Shown piece by piece: positions 17,025 through 25,381 of a DNA stretch of 64,000 nt; within the stretch, counting starts at the first letter, position 1; each line of letters opens with the position of its first letter. The position numbers were made by a program, and so were the translations under genes. The notes under the pieces are model-generated. The model searched no databases. It saw only the letters and a program-made list of their open reading frames with translations, and was not told the origin of the DNA. Source of the stretch: JAENVU01 sp038250905 (lineage in GTDB: Bacteria > Actinomycetota > Acidimicrobiia > IMCC26256 > JAENVU01). The DNA is taken from contig JBBSBV010000007.1 of assembly GCA_038250905.1 (NCBI GenBank), positions 61,726 to 125,725 of the forward strand. Direction: 5' to 3'.

Positions 17025-18104
17025 TTACTGGGCGCGTTCGCGGGCGATTTCGACGCCGGCGGCGAGGAGTTCCTCGGCCGAGAGTCCCACCGGGAGGCCC
17101 TCGCCCCGGAAGAGGCCGGCGGTCGGACCGTCGCCGCCGAGGGCATGGGCCGCGAGCACGACGGCAGCCGAGTTCCATGTGGGCTGGTCGGCGGTGAAGT
17201 ACTCGCCGGGCCCGTCGTACCGGGCTCCCTCGAAGTTCATGCCGCACCAGTAGGAGCCGTCGGTGTGGCGGAGGAACTGGACCCAGCGGAAGAGGTCGTG
17301 GGCCCGGTCGTTCTCACCGATCGCGTCGAGCGCCATCACGAGTTCACACGTTTCGGCGGCCGTGACCCACGGCTGGTCCGAGACGCAGCGCACGCCGCGG
17401 CCGGGAACCACGAACGTGTCCCAGAACGCGGCGATGCGGGCCTGCGCAGCCTGGCCGCGCAGCACGCCGCCGAGGATCGGGTAGTACCAGTCCATCGCCC
17501 AACGCGACTTGTCGAGGAAGCGGTCGGGCCGGTGCGCGATGGCGATTGCCAACGCGCCGACCGACAGCTCCCAGTCGGGTCGGTCGTGACCCAGGCGTTC
17601 GGCGATGGCCACGGCACACCGGAGCGAGTGGTGGATGCTCGACGATCCGGTGAGCAGCGCGCCGTCGGCCGGGTCGTCGGCGCGCCAGGCGATCTCCCCG
17701 GTCTCGGTCTGGAACTCGAGCGCATAGTCGATGGTTCGCTCGACCACGGACCAGTAGTCGCGGAGGAACGCGGTGTCGCCGGTCGAGAGGTAGTGGTGCC
17801 ATACGCCGGTCGCGAGGTAACACGCAACGTTGGTGTCGAGCGTCGGATCGGTGACGTCGTCGCCCACGTAGTACGAGTGCCAGCCGCCGTCGTGCCGCTG
17901 GTTGGCACGCAACCATCCGTACGCGCGCGCCGCGTCCTCGTGGCGGCCCCCGACATCGAGTGCCATCGCGGCCTCGACGAGGTTCCAGGGGTCGGTCTTG
18001 GTCCCGGGGGTCCAGGCGATGTTGCCGTCGGCAGTCTGGACGGACGCGATCGCGTCGACGGTGGCGCGCAGGGCCGTGGTGTCGAACACGCCGGGGACGG
18101 TCAC
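17025..18104 (-). CDS. Prenyltransferase/terpene-cyclase-like alpha/alpha-toroid protein
   Basis: The 359-residue protein is built of helical repeats with QW-like turns (QTADGNIAW, QRHDGGWHSYY, HTDGSYWCG), as in the prenyltransferase and squalene-oxidase-repeat fold or six-hairpin glycosidases. A DxDD cyclase motif is not seen, so cyclase activity is doubtful. The frame is open further upstream, but GTG 18104 overlaps the methyltransferase stop in GTGA, which gives the natural start. It is the last gene of the operon running from 20188. Its role in that operon is unknown. A glycan- or lipid-processing enzyme is an inference. Confidence 0.65.
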   Translation of the reverse strand: MTVPGVFDTTALRATVDAIASVQTADGNIAWTPGTKTDPWNLVEAAMALDVGGRHEDAARAYGWLRANQRHDGGWHSYYVGDDVTDPTLDTNVACYLATGVWHHYLSTGDTAFLRDYWSVVERTIDYALEFQTETGEIAWRADDPADGALLTGSSSIHHSLRCAVAIAERLGHDRPDWELSVGALAIAIAHRPDRFLDKSRWAMDWYYPILGGVLRGQAAQARIAAFWDTFVVPGRGVRCVSDQPWVTAAETCELVMALDAIGENDRAHDLFRWVQFLRHTDGSYWCGMNFEGARYDGPGEYFTADQPTWNSAAVVLAAHALGGDGPTAGLFRGEGLPVGLSAEELLAAGVEIARERAQ

Positions 18105-18817
18105 GCGTCGACCTTCTGCGTGTAGATGACCAGGCTCTTGCCCATGATCGGGTTGATGGCACGATCGACCGCGGCCAGCCACTTCGGGTTCTTCATCAGT
18201 TGATACACGAGCAGGTCGTGGTAGCGCTTGGCGATCGGACGATCGGGTTGGTGTACTCCACCGGCGCAACGGATCCACCAGTACGGCGTGTGGAGTCCGT
18301 GCGCGTGGTGCGAGCCCCGCAGCCAGACGCCGGCGGCCTCGAGATCCTGTTCGAGCTCGTGCTGGCGGAAGATGCGGACGTGGGCCCCGGGCTGGTCGTG
18401 GTACTCGTAGTCGAGCGCCCAGTTGATGCGTTCGGGCCAGCGGGTCGGGACCGTGACCGCCATCCGACCGCCCGGCTTGAGCACCCGGACGAGCTCCGCG
18501 ATCGCGCCGCGGTAGTCCCAGAGGTGTTCGAGCACTTCCGAGCAGACGATCCGGTCGACCGAGTTCGACGGCAGCGGCAGGCGCAGCGCGTCCCCGTTGA
18601 TCGGGAGCCAGGGCTGGGTCTTCGGGACCTCACCCGCTTCGTGCATGGCCGCGACGGTGGCCCGGACGTCCTTGAGGTCGGCCTCGGAGTAGTCGAGTGC
18701 GATCACCGAGGCGCCGCGCTTCATGGCCGCGAACGCATGGCGGCCGCCACCACAGCCCATGTCGAGCAGGCGGTCGCCCGGGCGGAGCTGGAGTCGATCG
18801 AAGTCAACCGTCAGCAT
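18101..18817 (-). CDS. Class I SAM-dependent methyltransferase
   Basis: The 238-residue protein has the UbiE-like Methyltransf_11 pattern: LLDMGCGGGRHAFAAMKRG (motif I, about residues 18-36), VIALDYSEADL, then DRIVCSEVLEHLWDY and LVRVLKPGGRMAVTVPT. The C-terminal half is longer than in minimal methyltransferases and is rich in His, Tyr and Trp. It starts three bases after the GT4 stop and overlaps the toroid gene, so the three form one operon. The acceptor is probably the glycosylated product of the GT4, by context only. Confidence 0.82.
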   Translation of the reverse strand: MLTVDFDRLQLRPGDRLLDMGCGGGRHAFAAMKRGASVIALDYSEADLKDVRATVAAMHEAGEVPKTQPWLPINGDALRLPLPSNSVDRIVCSEVLEHLWDYRGAIAELVRVLKPGGRMAVTVPTRWPERINWALDYEYHDQPGAHVRIFRQHELEQDLEAAGVWLRGSHHAHGLHTPYWWIRCAGGVHQPDRPIAKRYHDLLVYQLMKNPKWLAAVDRAINPIMGKSLVIYTQKVDA

Positions 18818-18820
18818 CGA

Positions 18821-20188
18821 TCAGGCACTCGCGGGGTTCGAGGTCCACACCGGCGGTCCGCTCGGACGCGCCGATGGCGCGGCCCCGGCGGCCTGGTGCA
18901 TCTCCAAGGTCTCGTACCAGTTCTCGATCATGCCTTCGGCGGTCTTGCGCCACGTGAAACGGTCGAGGATCCGGGCCCGGCCGTTGGCCCCCAGCCGAGC
19001 CCGCAGTTCGGGGTTGTCGAGCATGGTGACGATCGCGCTCGCCAGCTCACCGGGATCGTTGGGCGGGACCGTGAGCGCCGCGCCACCGGACGGGCCGGTC
19101 ACCTCGGGCAGCGCGCCGCCCGTGGTGGTGACGAGTGGAGCCGCGCAGCTCATGGCCTCGATGGCCGGCAGCGAGAATCCTTCGTACAGCGACGGCACGA
19201 CGGCCATGTCGCACTCGGCGTACAGCTCGACGATGCGTTCGGTGGAGACGCCCGAGACGAACTCGACGTGGTCCTTCAGCCCGAGTCGCTCGAGCAGCGC
19301 CGGGATCTTCGAGCCGTCCTTGGGCTTGCCGATCACGACGAGGTGGACCTCGTTGCGTTCGGTGCGGACCTTGGCCACGGCCTCGAGGAGTGGGACCAGA
19401 CCCTTGAGCGGTTGGTCCGACGATGTCGTCACCAGGAGCCGGCCGGGCACGCGCGCGACGTGTGGCAACGGGCGGAACACGTCCTGGTCGACGCCGACGG
19501 GCACGATGCGGAGCTGTTCGTCGCGCATGCCCATCTGGCTGATGATGTCCTTGCGCGAGTTCTCGCTCACGGTCACGAGGCGCGGCACCTGCCGGGCGAC
19601 CTTCATCTGCATGTCGAGGAAGGCGTACCAGCGCTTGAGGTTGAACCGCTGGAACGCGTTCTTGGCGTGCGCTAGTTCGAGGTCGCGGTCGACGGTGATG
19701 GGGTGGTGGAGGGTGGCGCAGACCGGCCAGCCGTCGCGCATCATGCCGGCGAGCCCCGACCCGAACGACTGGTTGTCGTGGACGAGGTCGAAGTCGGCCC
19801 GGTGGGCTTGGAGCCAGCGGCGCGCCCGCAACGTGAAGGCCCACGGCTCGGGGAACACGCCGGTGCACATGAGGCCGAACTCGCCGAGGTCGACGGCGTC
19901 GCGGAACTCCCACGGCCACGGCACCCGGAACGGGTTGCCGGAGGGATAGAGGTCGAGGCTCGGGATCTTGACCAGGCCCTGGGGATCGTCGAGTTCCGGG
20001 TACGGCGGACCCGAGAGGACCTCGACGTGGTGCCCGAGTTCGATCGCCTCGCGGGCGATGTAGCGCGTGTAGACGCCCTGTCCGCCGCAGTGGGGATTGC
20101 CCCGGTAGATGAGCCAGGCGACGCGGAGTGATTCGGGTCTCTGGGCCGTGCTCGAACGTGCATTTCCGGGTGCGGGGGAGGTCGCCAT
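18821..20188 (-). CDS. Family 4 glycosyltransferase
   Basis: The 455-residue GT-B enzyme has YRGNPHCGGQGVYTRYIARE at the N terminus (about residues 28-47), the donor-site Rossmann half with LLVTTSSDQPLKGLVPLLEAV, and the EGFSLPAIEAMSCAAP segment with the E(x7)E motif of retaining GT4 enzymes. No membrane helix is seen. It is first in a three-gene minus-strand operon. TAGGCT at 20204-20199 ends ten bases before the ATG. The divergent neighbour is the S9 peptidase. Donor and acceptor are unknown. Confidence 0.88.
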   Translation of the reverse strand: MATSPAPGNARSSTAQRPESLRVAWLIYRGNPHCGGQGVYTRYIAREAIELGHHVEVLSGPPYPELDDPQGLVKIPSLDLYPSGNPFRVPWPWEFRDAVDLGEFGLMCTGVFPEPWAFTLRARRWLQAHRADFDLVHDNQSFGSGLAGMMRDGWPVCATLHHPITVDRDLELAHAKNAFQRFNLKRWYAFLDMQMKVARQVPRLVTVSENSRKDIISQMGMRDEQLRIVPVGVDQDVFRPLPHVARVPGRLLVTTSSDQPLKGLVPLLEAVAKVRTERNEVHLVVIGKPKDGSKIPALLERLGLKDHVEFVSGVSTERIVELYAECDMAVVPSLYEGFSLPAIEAMSCAAPLVTTTGGALPEVTGPSGGAALTVPPNDPGELASAIVTMLDNPELRARLGANGRARILDRFTWRKTAEGMIENWYETLEMHQAAGAAPSARPSGPPVWTSNPASA

Positions 20189-20198
20189 GAGAGGCCGC

Positions 20199-20204
20199 AG
20201 CCTA
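20199..20204 (-). promoter_or_regulatory. -10 element for the GT4 operon
   Basis: TAGGCT on the minus strand is ten bases before ATG 20188 with no Shine-Dalgarno sequence between, so the leader would be three bases or less. Confidence 0.4.
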
Positions 20205-20232
20205 GATCAGGGCCCTGCTGGGGTTCCTGGCG

Positions 20233-20238
20233 TACGGT
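20233..20238 (+). promoter_or_regulatory. -10 element of a leaderless promoter for the S9 peptidase
   Basis: TACGGT ends seven bases before ATG 20246. No ribosome site is present. Confidence 0.5.
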
Positions 20239-20245
20239 CGACCGC

Positions 20246-22054
20246 ATGGAATCGAGACTTTCGTCACGTGCGATCGCCCGCACCAAGGCGGTGGCCGAAC
20301 CCCGCTGGTCGCCCGCCGGCCGATGGCTGGGATGGCTCGAATCGATCGACGGCCGCAGTGACCTGCTCGTGATGCCCGCGGACCGCAGCGGCCCACCGGT
20401 CGTGGTGACCGCGGAGCACGCGCTCGGCCGGGTGGGGGCCTATCGAGGCGGCGCCTGGTGCTGGGCCGGTCCGGATCAACTGGCGGTGGTCACCGCGGCG
20501 GGGGCGATCGCGCTCGTCGGGGTGGACGGGGGACCGGGCCGGGTCCTCGGGCACGACGGGCAGGCGGCGGCGCCGGTCGCCTGGCCGGGCGGGGTGCTCT
20601 TCGCGTCCGAACGCGACGACGCACTCGACGTGTTGGAGATCCCGTCGTCAGTCTGGACCGGCGGTCCGCCCGCCGGTCGGCGCTGGTCGACGGCCGACTT
20701 CGCGTGGGATCCGACGGTCACGCCGGACGGTGGGTCGGTGGCGTGGCACGAATGGGATCTCGCGCCGATGTCCTGGACCAGTTCGCGGATCGTCCTGGCC
20801 ACGCGAAGCGGTGCCGCGCCACGGGTCGTCGCCGGTGGACCGGGCATCGCGGTCGGCCAGCCCCGGTTCTCGCCCGACGGCGCCCACCTGGCGTACGTGG
20901 CGGACGAGTCCGGGTACTGGAACGTCGTCATCGCGCGCGCCGACGGCACCGGCGCGCGGCCGCTGATCGCCGAGTCGCATGACCACGCGGAACCGGCGTG
21001 GGGACCGGGTCAACGGTCATTCGCCTGGTCACCGACGTCGGACGCGATCGCGTTCTGTCGAAACGAGGCCGGGTTCGCCCGTCTCGTCGTCGCCACCCTC
21101 GACGGAGCGGTCACCGAGTTGGCCCGAGGTTGGCATCACGGCATCGACTGGGGTGAGCCCGGAATCGTCGCGGTGCGCTCGGGCGGCAAGACGCCTCCGC
21201 AGATCACGGTCTGTGATCCGGTCGACGGTTCCCGCCGTGTGGTCGCACGCGGCGCGCCCGCGGGCGTCGAGCGGGGCGCCGGCGAGCCCGAGCCGGTCAC
21301 GTGGACGTGTGGCGAGGTCACGGTCCACGGGCTCCTCTATCCGCCGGACGAACCGCCGGAATCCGCGCCGCCGCTGCTGGTCGACGTGCACGGCGGGCCG
21401 ACGGGGCAGGCGACGGTGGCCTGGGACGGGTGGTTGCGGTACTTCACGACGCGCGGGTGGGCGGTGCTCCGCCCGAACTACCGGGGCTCGACCGGGTACG
21501 GCCGGGCCTACGCGCAGGCCCTCGCCGGCACCTGGGGCCACGACGACGTGGAGGATGTGGCCGCGGGGATCCGGGCCGCCGCGGCGCAGGGGTGGTGCGA
21601 CCCGGCACGCGTCGCGATCGCCGGTGGGAGCGCGGGTGGCCTGACCGCCCTGCTCGTGGGGGCGAAGCATCCCGACCTGGTGCGCGCCGTCGTGTCGGCC
21701 TACGGGGTGACCGACCTGTTCGATCTCGCCGCCACGACCCACCGCTTCGAGGCGCACTACCTCGACGAACTCGTCGGCGTGTTGCCCGCGGCCGACGCGC
21801 GGTTCCGGGCCCAGTCCCCAGTCACCTACGCAGCGCAGATCACGGTGCCGCTGCTCGTCCTGCAGGGTGACGAGGACAAGGTGGTCCCGCCCCAGCAGGC
21901 CCAACTCGTGGTGGACGCGGTGCGGGCAGCCGGTGGGATCGTGGACCATCACGTGTACGAGGGTGAAGGGCACGGTTGGTCCAAGATCGAGACCGTGCAG
22001 GACGAGTTGGAACGCATCGAGGCGTTCCTCGAGCAGTGGGTGACGACGCCATGA
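20246..22054 (+). CDS. S9 family (prolyl-oligopeptidase-like) serine peptidase
   Basis: The 602-residue protein has an N-terminal beta-propeller with WD40-like repeats (for example QPRFSPDGAHLAYVADESG) and a C-terminal alpha/beta-hydrolase domain from about residue 350. The catalytic triad is visible: Ser462 in GGSAGG, Asp544 in QGDEDKVVPP and His576 in GEGHGW. HGGPTG forms the oxyanion region. It resembles dipeptidyl/acylaminoacyl peptidases. No signal peptide is seen, so it should be cytosolic. The stop overlaps the next ATG. Confidence 0.9.
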   Translation: MESRLSSRAIARTKAVAEPRWSPAGRWLGWLESIDGRSDLLVMPADRSGPPVVVTAEHALGRVGAYRGGAWCWAGPDQLAVVTAAGAIALVGVDGGPGRVLGHDGQAAAPVAWPGGVLFASERDDALDVLEIPSSVWTGGPPAGRRWSTADFAWDPTVTPDGGSVAWHEWDLAPMSWTSSRIVLATRSGAAPRVVAGGPGIAVGQPRFSPDGAHLAYVADESGYWNVVIARADGTGARPLIAESHDHAEPAWGPGQRSFAWSPTSDAIAFCRNEAGFARLVVATLDGAVTELARGWHHGIDWGEPGIVAVRSGGKTPPQITVCDPVDGSRRVVARGAPAGVERGAGEPEPVTWTCGEVTVHGLLYPPDEPPESAPPLLVDVHGGPTGQATVAWDGWLRYFTTRGWAVLRPNYRGSTGYGRAYAQALAGTWGHDDVEDVAAGIRAAAAQGWCDPARVAIAGGSAGGLTALLVGAKHPDLVRAVVSAYGVTDLFDLAATTHRFEAHYLDELVGVLPAADARFRAQSPVTYAAQITVPLLVLQGDEDKVVPPQQAQLVVDAVRAAGGIVDHHVYEGEGHGWSKIETVQDELERIEAFLEQWVTTP

Positions 22055-22728
22055 CGAAACTCGAATACGCATACCAAGGGCCGAAGCGCGGTCGCGCGCG
22101 CGTGACGGACCGGGCGGTGCTCCTGGCCCACGGCGCCGGCGCCGACATGCATGCCAAGACCCTCACGACCGTGACCGACGCGCTGAGCGAGGCCGGCATC
22201 CCGAGCCTGCGCTTCCTGTATCCCTACCGGAGCGCGGGCAAGAAGGCGCCGGACCGTCCCGCGGTGTTGTTCGAGGCGACGCGTGAAGCGGCGGCGGAAC
22301 TCGCCCGGCGGACCAAGCTGGCACCCGAGCAACTCGTCCTGGGCGGCCGGTCGATGGGTGGGCGGTACTGCTCGATGATCGCGGCGGGCGGGATGCCCAA
22401 GGACGAGGAGACGGGGGTGCCGTGCCTCGGGTTGCTGCTGCTCGGCTATCCGTTGCACGCCGCCGGGAAGCCGGAGAAGGAGCGCAGCGATCACTTCCCA
22501 CGCCTCACGGTGCCGGTGCTCTTCGTGAGCGGCACCCGGGACGCGCTCGCGTCCCGGCCGGCACTCGAACTGGCGGCCCGGAAGGTCAAGGGTCCGCGCT
22601 CGTTCCACTGGATCGAGACCGGTGACCACGGATTCAAGCCGTTGAAGTCGAGCGGGCTGACCGTCGACGGCGTGCTGGTCGACGTGGCGACCGCGGCGAC
22701 GGAATGGGTCGGGGGACTGCCGGGTTAG
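22051..22728 (+). CDS. Alpha/beta hydrolase of the KANL3/Tex30 (dienelactone-hydrolase-like) group
   Basis: The 225-residue protein has LLAHGAGADMHAKTL near residue 22, the nucleophile elbow GGRSMGGRYC, an acid in VSGTRDALAS and the histidine in ETGDHGFKPL. These are the parts of a complete triad in the order of small alpha/beta hydrolases. ATG 22051 overlaps the S9 peptidase stop (ATGA), so translation is coupled. The substrate is unknown. Members of this group are often annotated only as dienelactone-hydrolase family. Confidence 0.8.
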   Translation: MTKLEYAYQGPKRGRARVTDRAVLLAHGAGADMHAKTLTTVTDALSEAGIPSLRFLYPYRSAGKKAPDRPAVLFEATREAAAELARRTKLAPEQLVLGGRSMGGRYCSMIAAGGMPKDEETGVPCLGLLLLGYPLHAAGKPEKERSDHFPRLTVPVLFVSGTRDALASRPALELAARKVKGPRSFHWIETGDHGFKPLKSSGLTVDGVLVDVATAATEWVGGLPG

Positions 22729-22731
22729 CCT
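22726..22731 (+). promoter_or_regulatory. -10 element of a leaderless promoter for the DUF3039 gene
   Basis: TAGCCT overlaps the stop codon (TAG) of the upstream hydrolase and ends seven bases before GTG 22739. Confidence 0.5.
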
Positions 22732-22738
22732 GGCCTGC

Positions 22739-23032
22739 GTGTCCGAGACCACCACCGCGCCCACGTTCGCGCCGACGATCGCGCCGACCATCGCGCCGAC
22801 GATCGCGCCGGCCGAAACGCCCGTCGAGTCACCATCGCGGCCCGTCACCGACGACGGCGACCACGACCGGTTCTCGCATTACGCCCGCAAGGAAGACGTC
22901 ACGCGCGCCTACGTGACCGGCGAGGCGATCGTGGCGCTCTGCGGGAAGAAGTGGGTCCCGTCCCGCGATCCCAAGGGGTACCCGATCTGTCCCACGTGCA
23001 AGGAACGCAAAGAAGCCGGCTGGAAGATCTGA
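22739..23032 (+). CDS. DUF3039 family protein
   Basis: The 97-residue actinobacterial protein has a conserved core with HYARKEDVTRAYVTGEAIV, then CGKKWVPSRDPKGYPICPTCKERKE, in which three cysteines (C, CxxC) look like a small zinc knuckle. The N-terminal tail is low complexity with three APTI units encoded by a 12-bp tandem repeat (about 22768-22808). The function is unknown. GTG 22739 is set by the TAGCCT box seven bases upstream. It is directly followed by the cyclase gene, which starts two bases after the stop. Confidence 0.8.
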   Translation: MSETTTAPTFAPTIAPTIAPTIAPAETPVESPSRPVTDDGDHDRFSHYARKEDVTRAYVTGEAIVALCGKKWVPSRDPKGYPICPTCKERKEAGWKI

Positions 23033-23033
23033 C

Positions 23034-23564
23034 GTGCGGGTCGCGCGGACATTTGCGTTCGTGGACCTCTCGGGGTTCACGCAGTTCACCGACCTCCACG
23101 GCGACGACGAGGCGGTCGCGGTTCTCACACAGTTCCGGTACGCGCTGCGGGCGACTGCGTCCGACATCGGTGTGCGGATCGCGAAGTGGCTCGGCGACGG
23201 CGCCATGCTCGTCTCGGTCGACACCGTGACGCTGGTGGAGGCGACCGTGTCGCTCGCGGACCGGTTCGCGGACGAGGGTCTGCTCCCGTTGCGGGCCGGC
23301 GTCGCCGCGGGCGACGTGATCCTCTTCGAAGGCGACGACTACACGGGCGGTGCCATCAACCTCGCCTCCCGGCTCTGCGATCTCGCCCAGCCGCTCGAGG
23401 TGCTCGCGACCGTCGACGTCGGCGAGCAGGTGCCCGAGGGCATCGCCGCGGTTCCGGCCGGTACCCACCTGATCGCGGGACTCGCGATGCCGGTGGAGGT
23501 GGTGCGGCTGGTCCACGCGTCGCGCTTCGAGGTCACCGGCGAGGTCCCGCTGCCCCGCGGCTGA
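23034..23564 (+). CDS. Minimal class III adenylate cyclase
   Basis: The 176-residue protein is a single cyclase homology domain with all catalytic residues at canonical spacing: metal Asp11 (FVDLSGFT) and Asp55 (GDG), purine-specifying Lys51 and Asp102, and transition-state Asn109 and Arg113 (NLASR). Lys and Asp together predict ATP, hence cAMP. No membrane helix, HAMP or sensor domain is seen, so regulation must come from partners or dimerisation. GTG 23034 lies two bases after the DUF3039 stop, which suggests co-expression. No cAMP-binding protein is in the window. Confidence 0.85.
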   Translation: MRVARTFAFVDLSGFTQFTDLHGDDEAVAVLTQFRYALRATASDIGVRIAKWLGDGAMLVSVDTVTLVEATVSLADRFADEGLLPLRAGVAAGDVILFEGDDYTGGAINLASRLCDLAQPLEVLATVDVGEQVPEGIAAVPAGTHLIAGLAMPVEVVRLVHASRFEVTGEVPLPRG

Positions 23565-23591
23565 CCGGCGCCCGGTTCCCGAGCGCGTCGC

Positions 23592-23597
23592 TACGCT
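23592..23597 (+). promoter_or_regulatory. -10 element of a leaderless promoter for the crotonase at 23606
   Basis: TACGCT ends eight bases before ATG 23606. No ribosome site is present. Confidence 0.5.
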
Positions 23598-23605
23598 CTC
23601 GCGCC

Positions 23606-24448
23606 ATGACGACCGCAGCCATGGAAGCGATGAACACGCTCGAACTGACCGTCGACGGCCACATCGGCCGGTTGACGCTCAACCGGCCCGACAAGTTGAA
23701 CAGCTTCACCATCGAGATGTGGCGGGAGTTGCGGGAACTGGGCGAGCGTCTCGTCGCCGAGCCCGGGGCCATCCGGGCGTTGATCGTGATCGGTGCGGGT
23801 CGCGCGTTCTCGAGCGGGATCGACACCTCGGTCTTCTCCGGGAGTGGTGGCGACAGCATCGCCGGCGGGCCGGACGCGGGCAGCCGGCACCCGAATCCGC
23901 TCGTCGACGGCATCATGCGGACCCAGGAGTCGTTCTCGTGGCTCGAGGATGCGCCCTTCGCGACCATCGCCGCGGCGCGCGGCTTCGCGCTCGGTGCGGG
24001 GCTGCAGATCGCGCTCGCGTGCGACATCCGCATCTTCGCCCACGGGATCTCCGTCGGGCTGCTGGAGCACAAGTACGGCATCATCCCGGACCTCGGCGGC
24101 ACGCAGCGCCTCCCGCGCATCGTCGGCGCGGGCAAGGCGAAGGAGATGATCTTCACCGCGGCCCGGATCGACGGTGAGGAGTCGCACCGCATCGGACTGT
24201 GTGAGCAACTCGTTCCCGACGAGGAGTTGGAGACCGCGGCGCACAAACTGGCGGCGCGCATCGCCGCGCAACCTCCGCTCGCAGTGCGCGAGGCGAAGCG
24301 CGCGGTGAACGCCGGCTTCGACCTTCCGATTGCCGACGGCCTGCGCGTCGAGGCCGAGGCGCAAGCCGTGTGTCTCCCGTCCCAGGACATGAAAGAGGCG
24401 ATCAGCGCGTTCGTCGAGGGTCGGGCCGCGATCTACACCGGAGCGTGA
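23606..24448 (+). CDS. Enoyl-CoA hydratase/isomerase family protein, dienoyl-CoA-isomerase-like active site
   Basis: The 280-residue crotonase has the oxyanion segments GRAFSSGID and GFALGAGLQ. The first acid of hydratases (rat Glu144) is Gln134 here. The second is kept as Glu154, and Asp162 sits eight residues later, as in dienoyl-CoA isomerase (Glu196/Asp204). So simple hydration is unlikely, and an isomerase or other crotonase reaction is more probable. ATG 23606 is favoured by a TACGCT box. ATG 23621 or 23630 could also serve. It is convergent with the membrane protein gene at 24452. Confidence 0.82.
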   Translation: MTTAAMEAMNTLELTVDGHIGRLTLNRPDKLNSFTIEMWRELRELGERLVAEPGAIRALIVIGAGRAFSSGIDTSVFSGSGGDSIAGGPDAGSRHPNPLVDGIMRTQESFSWLEDAPFATIAAARGFALGAGLQIALACDIRIFAHGISVGLLEHKYGIIPDLGGTQRLPRIVGAGKAKEMIFTAARIDGEESHRIGLCEQLVPDEELETAAHKLAARIAAQPPLAVREAKRAVNAGFDLPIADGLRVEAEAQAVCLPSQDMKEAISAFVEGRAAIYTGA

Positions 24449-24451
24449 CGG

Positions 24452-25264
24452 CTACCCGAGGACGTTGACCGCGCGGGCGATGACCAGTGCGACGGTCACC
24501 AGCGAGATCGCCGACTGCGCCAACATCGTGAGCTTGGTCCAGTGGGTGAGGGGCATCACGTCGGTCGGGCTGAACGCGGTCGCGTTGGTGAACGAGAGAT
24601 AGAGGTAGTCGACGAAGAGCGGTTCCCAGTCGACCGGGGCGTGCTCGGGCGCAGTCATCTGGGGGAACAGGAAGTCGGGGACCTGATGGGTGGCCATCGC
24701 CCGTTCGGCCGGACCGCCGCGGTCGAACTCCCAGTAGACGATCGCGAACACGATCATGTTGGTGGTCCAGATCGACACGCCGGTGAGGAGGAGGGTCTCG
24801 GGGGTCCGGATCCCGGTCGTGTTGACCAGGTCGACGATCAGTCGGCCGGCCGAGATCGCGTTGCCGATCGCGATGACCGCCAGCAGCGTGAATGCGATCG
24901 GGCGGAGCCGGCGAGACTTCGTGTCGACTTTCATCGGGTTGACGATGATCACCACGAGCAGGAGCAGCGACGCGAGGCCGGGAACGAGCCAGCGGGGATG
25001 GTTCGCGACGCGGTAGGGGAGGAGCGCCATGAGGACGATTGCCACCACGATCGTGGCGGTCACCGCGATGCGTGACTCGACGCTCGTGACCTGCTGCCAG
25101 GCCGGTCGCGTCGCGTCGCCGACGGCACGCAGCGCGCCCTTGCCCGGTCGCAGCACCGGCTTGAGGAGCCGCTCGATCTGCTCCAGCCGGCGCTCCATCT
25201 GCTCGGGGGACTCGGAGGGGGACTCGGTGGAGTCGCCCGGTGGCGGCGGTTCGGTGGGTTCCAT
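24452..25264 (-). CDS. Multi-spanning membrane protein, unknown (DUF1345-like C terminus)
   Basis: The 270-residue protein has a Pro/Ser/Glu-rich cytosolic N terminus with a short coiled-coil stretch (MERRLEQIERLLKPVL), then about five hydrophobic helices. The C-terminal region FVDYLYLSFTNATAFSPTDVMPLT before the last helix resembles DUF1345 proteins, and it also recalls a pore-loop of two-helix ion channels. The function is not known. ATG 25264 has GAGAG just upstream. It is divergent from murA. A transporter or channel role is only a suggestion. Confidence 0.6.
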   Translation of the reverse strand: MEPTEPPPPGDSTESPSESPEQMERRLEQIERLLKPVLRPGKGALRAVGDATRPAWQQVTSVESRIAVTATIVVAIVLMALLPYRVANHPRWLVPGLASLLLLVVIIVNPMKVDTKSRRLRPIAFTLLAVIAIGNAISAGRLIVDLVNTTGIRTPETLLLTGVSIWTTNMIVFAIVYWEFDRGGPAERAMATHQVPDFLFPQMTAPEHAPVDWEPLFVDYLYLSFTNATAFSPTDVMPLTHWTKLTMLAQSAISLVTVALVIARAVNVLG

Positions 25265-25368
25265 GGGCTCTCGGCTCGGTCGGAACTGACGACGGACGGA
25301 AACGCTGGCCGAGGCTACCGACGCGTCGCGAGTCGGTGGCGCTCCGGGGTTCGCGGGCCATGGGCCGG

Positions 25369-25374
25369 TACCCT
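25369..25374 (+). promoter_or_regulatory. -10 element of a leaderless promoter for murA
   Basis: TACCCT ends seven bases before ATG 25382. No ribosome site is present. Confidence 0.5.
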
Positions 25375-25381
25375 GCATCCC

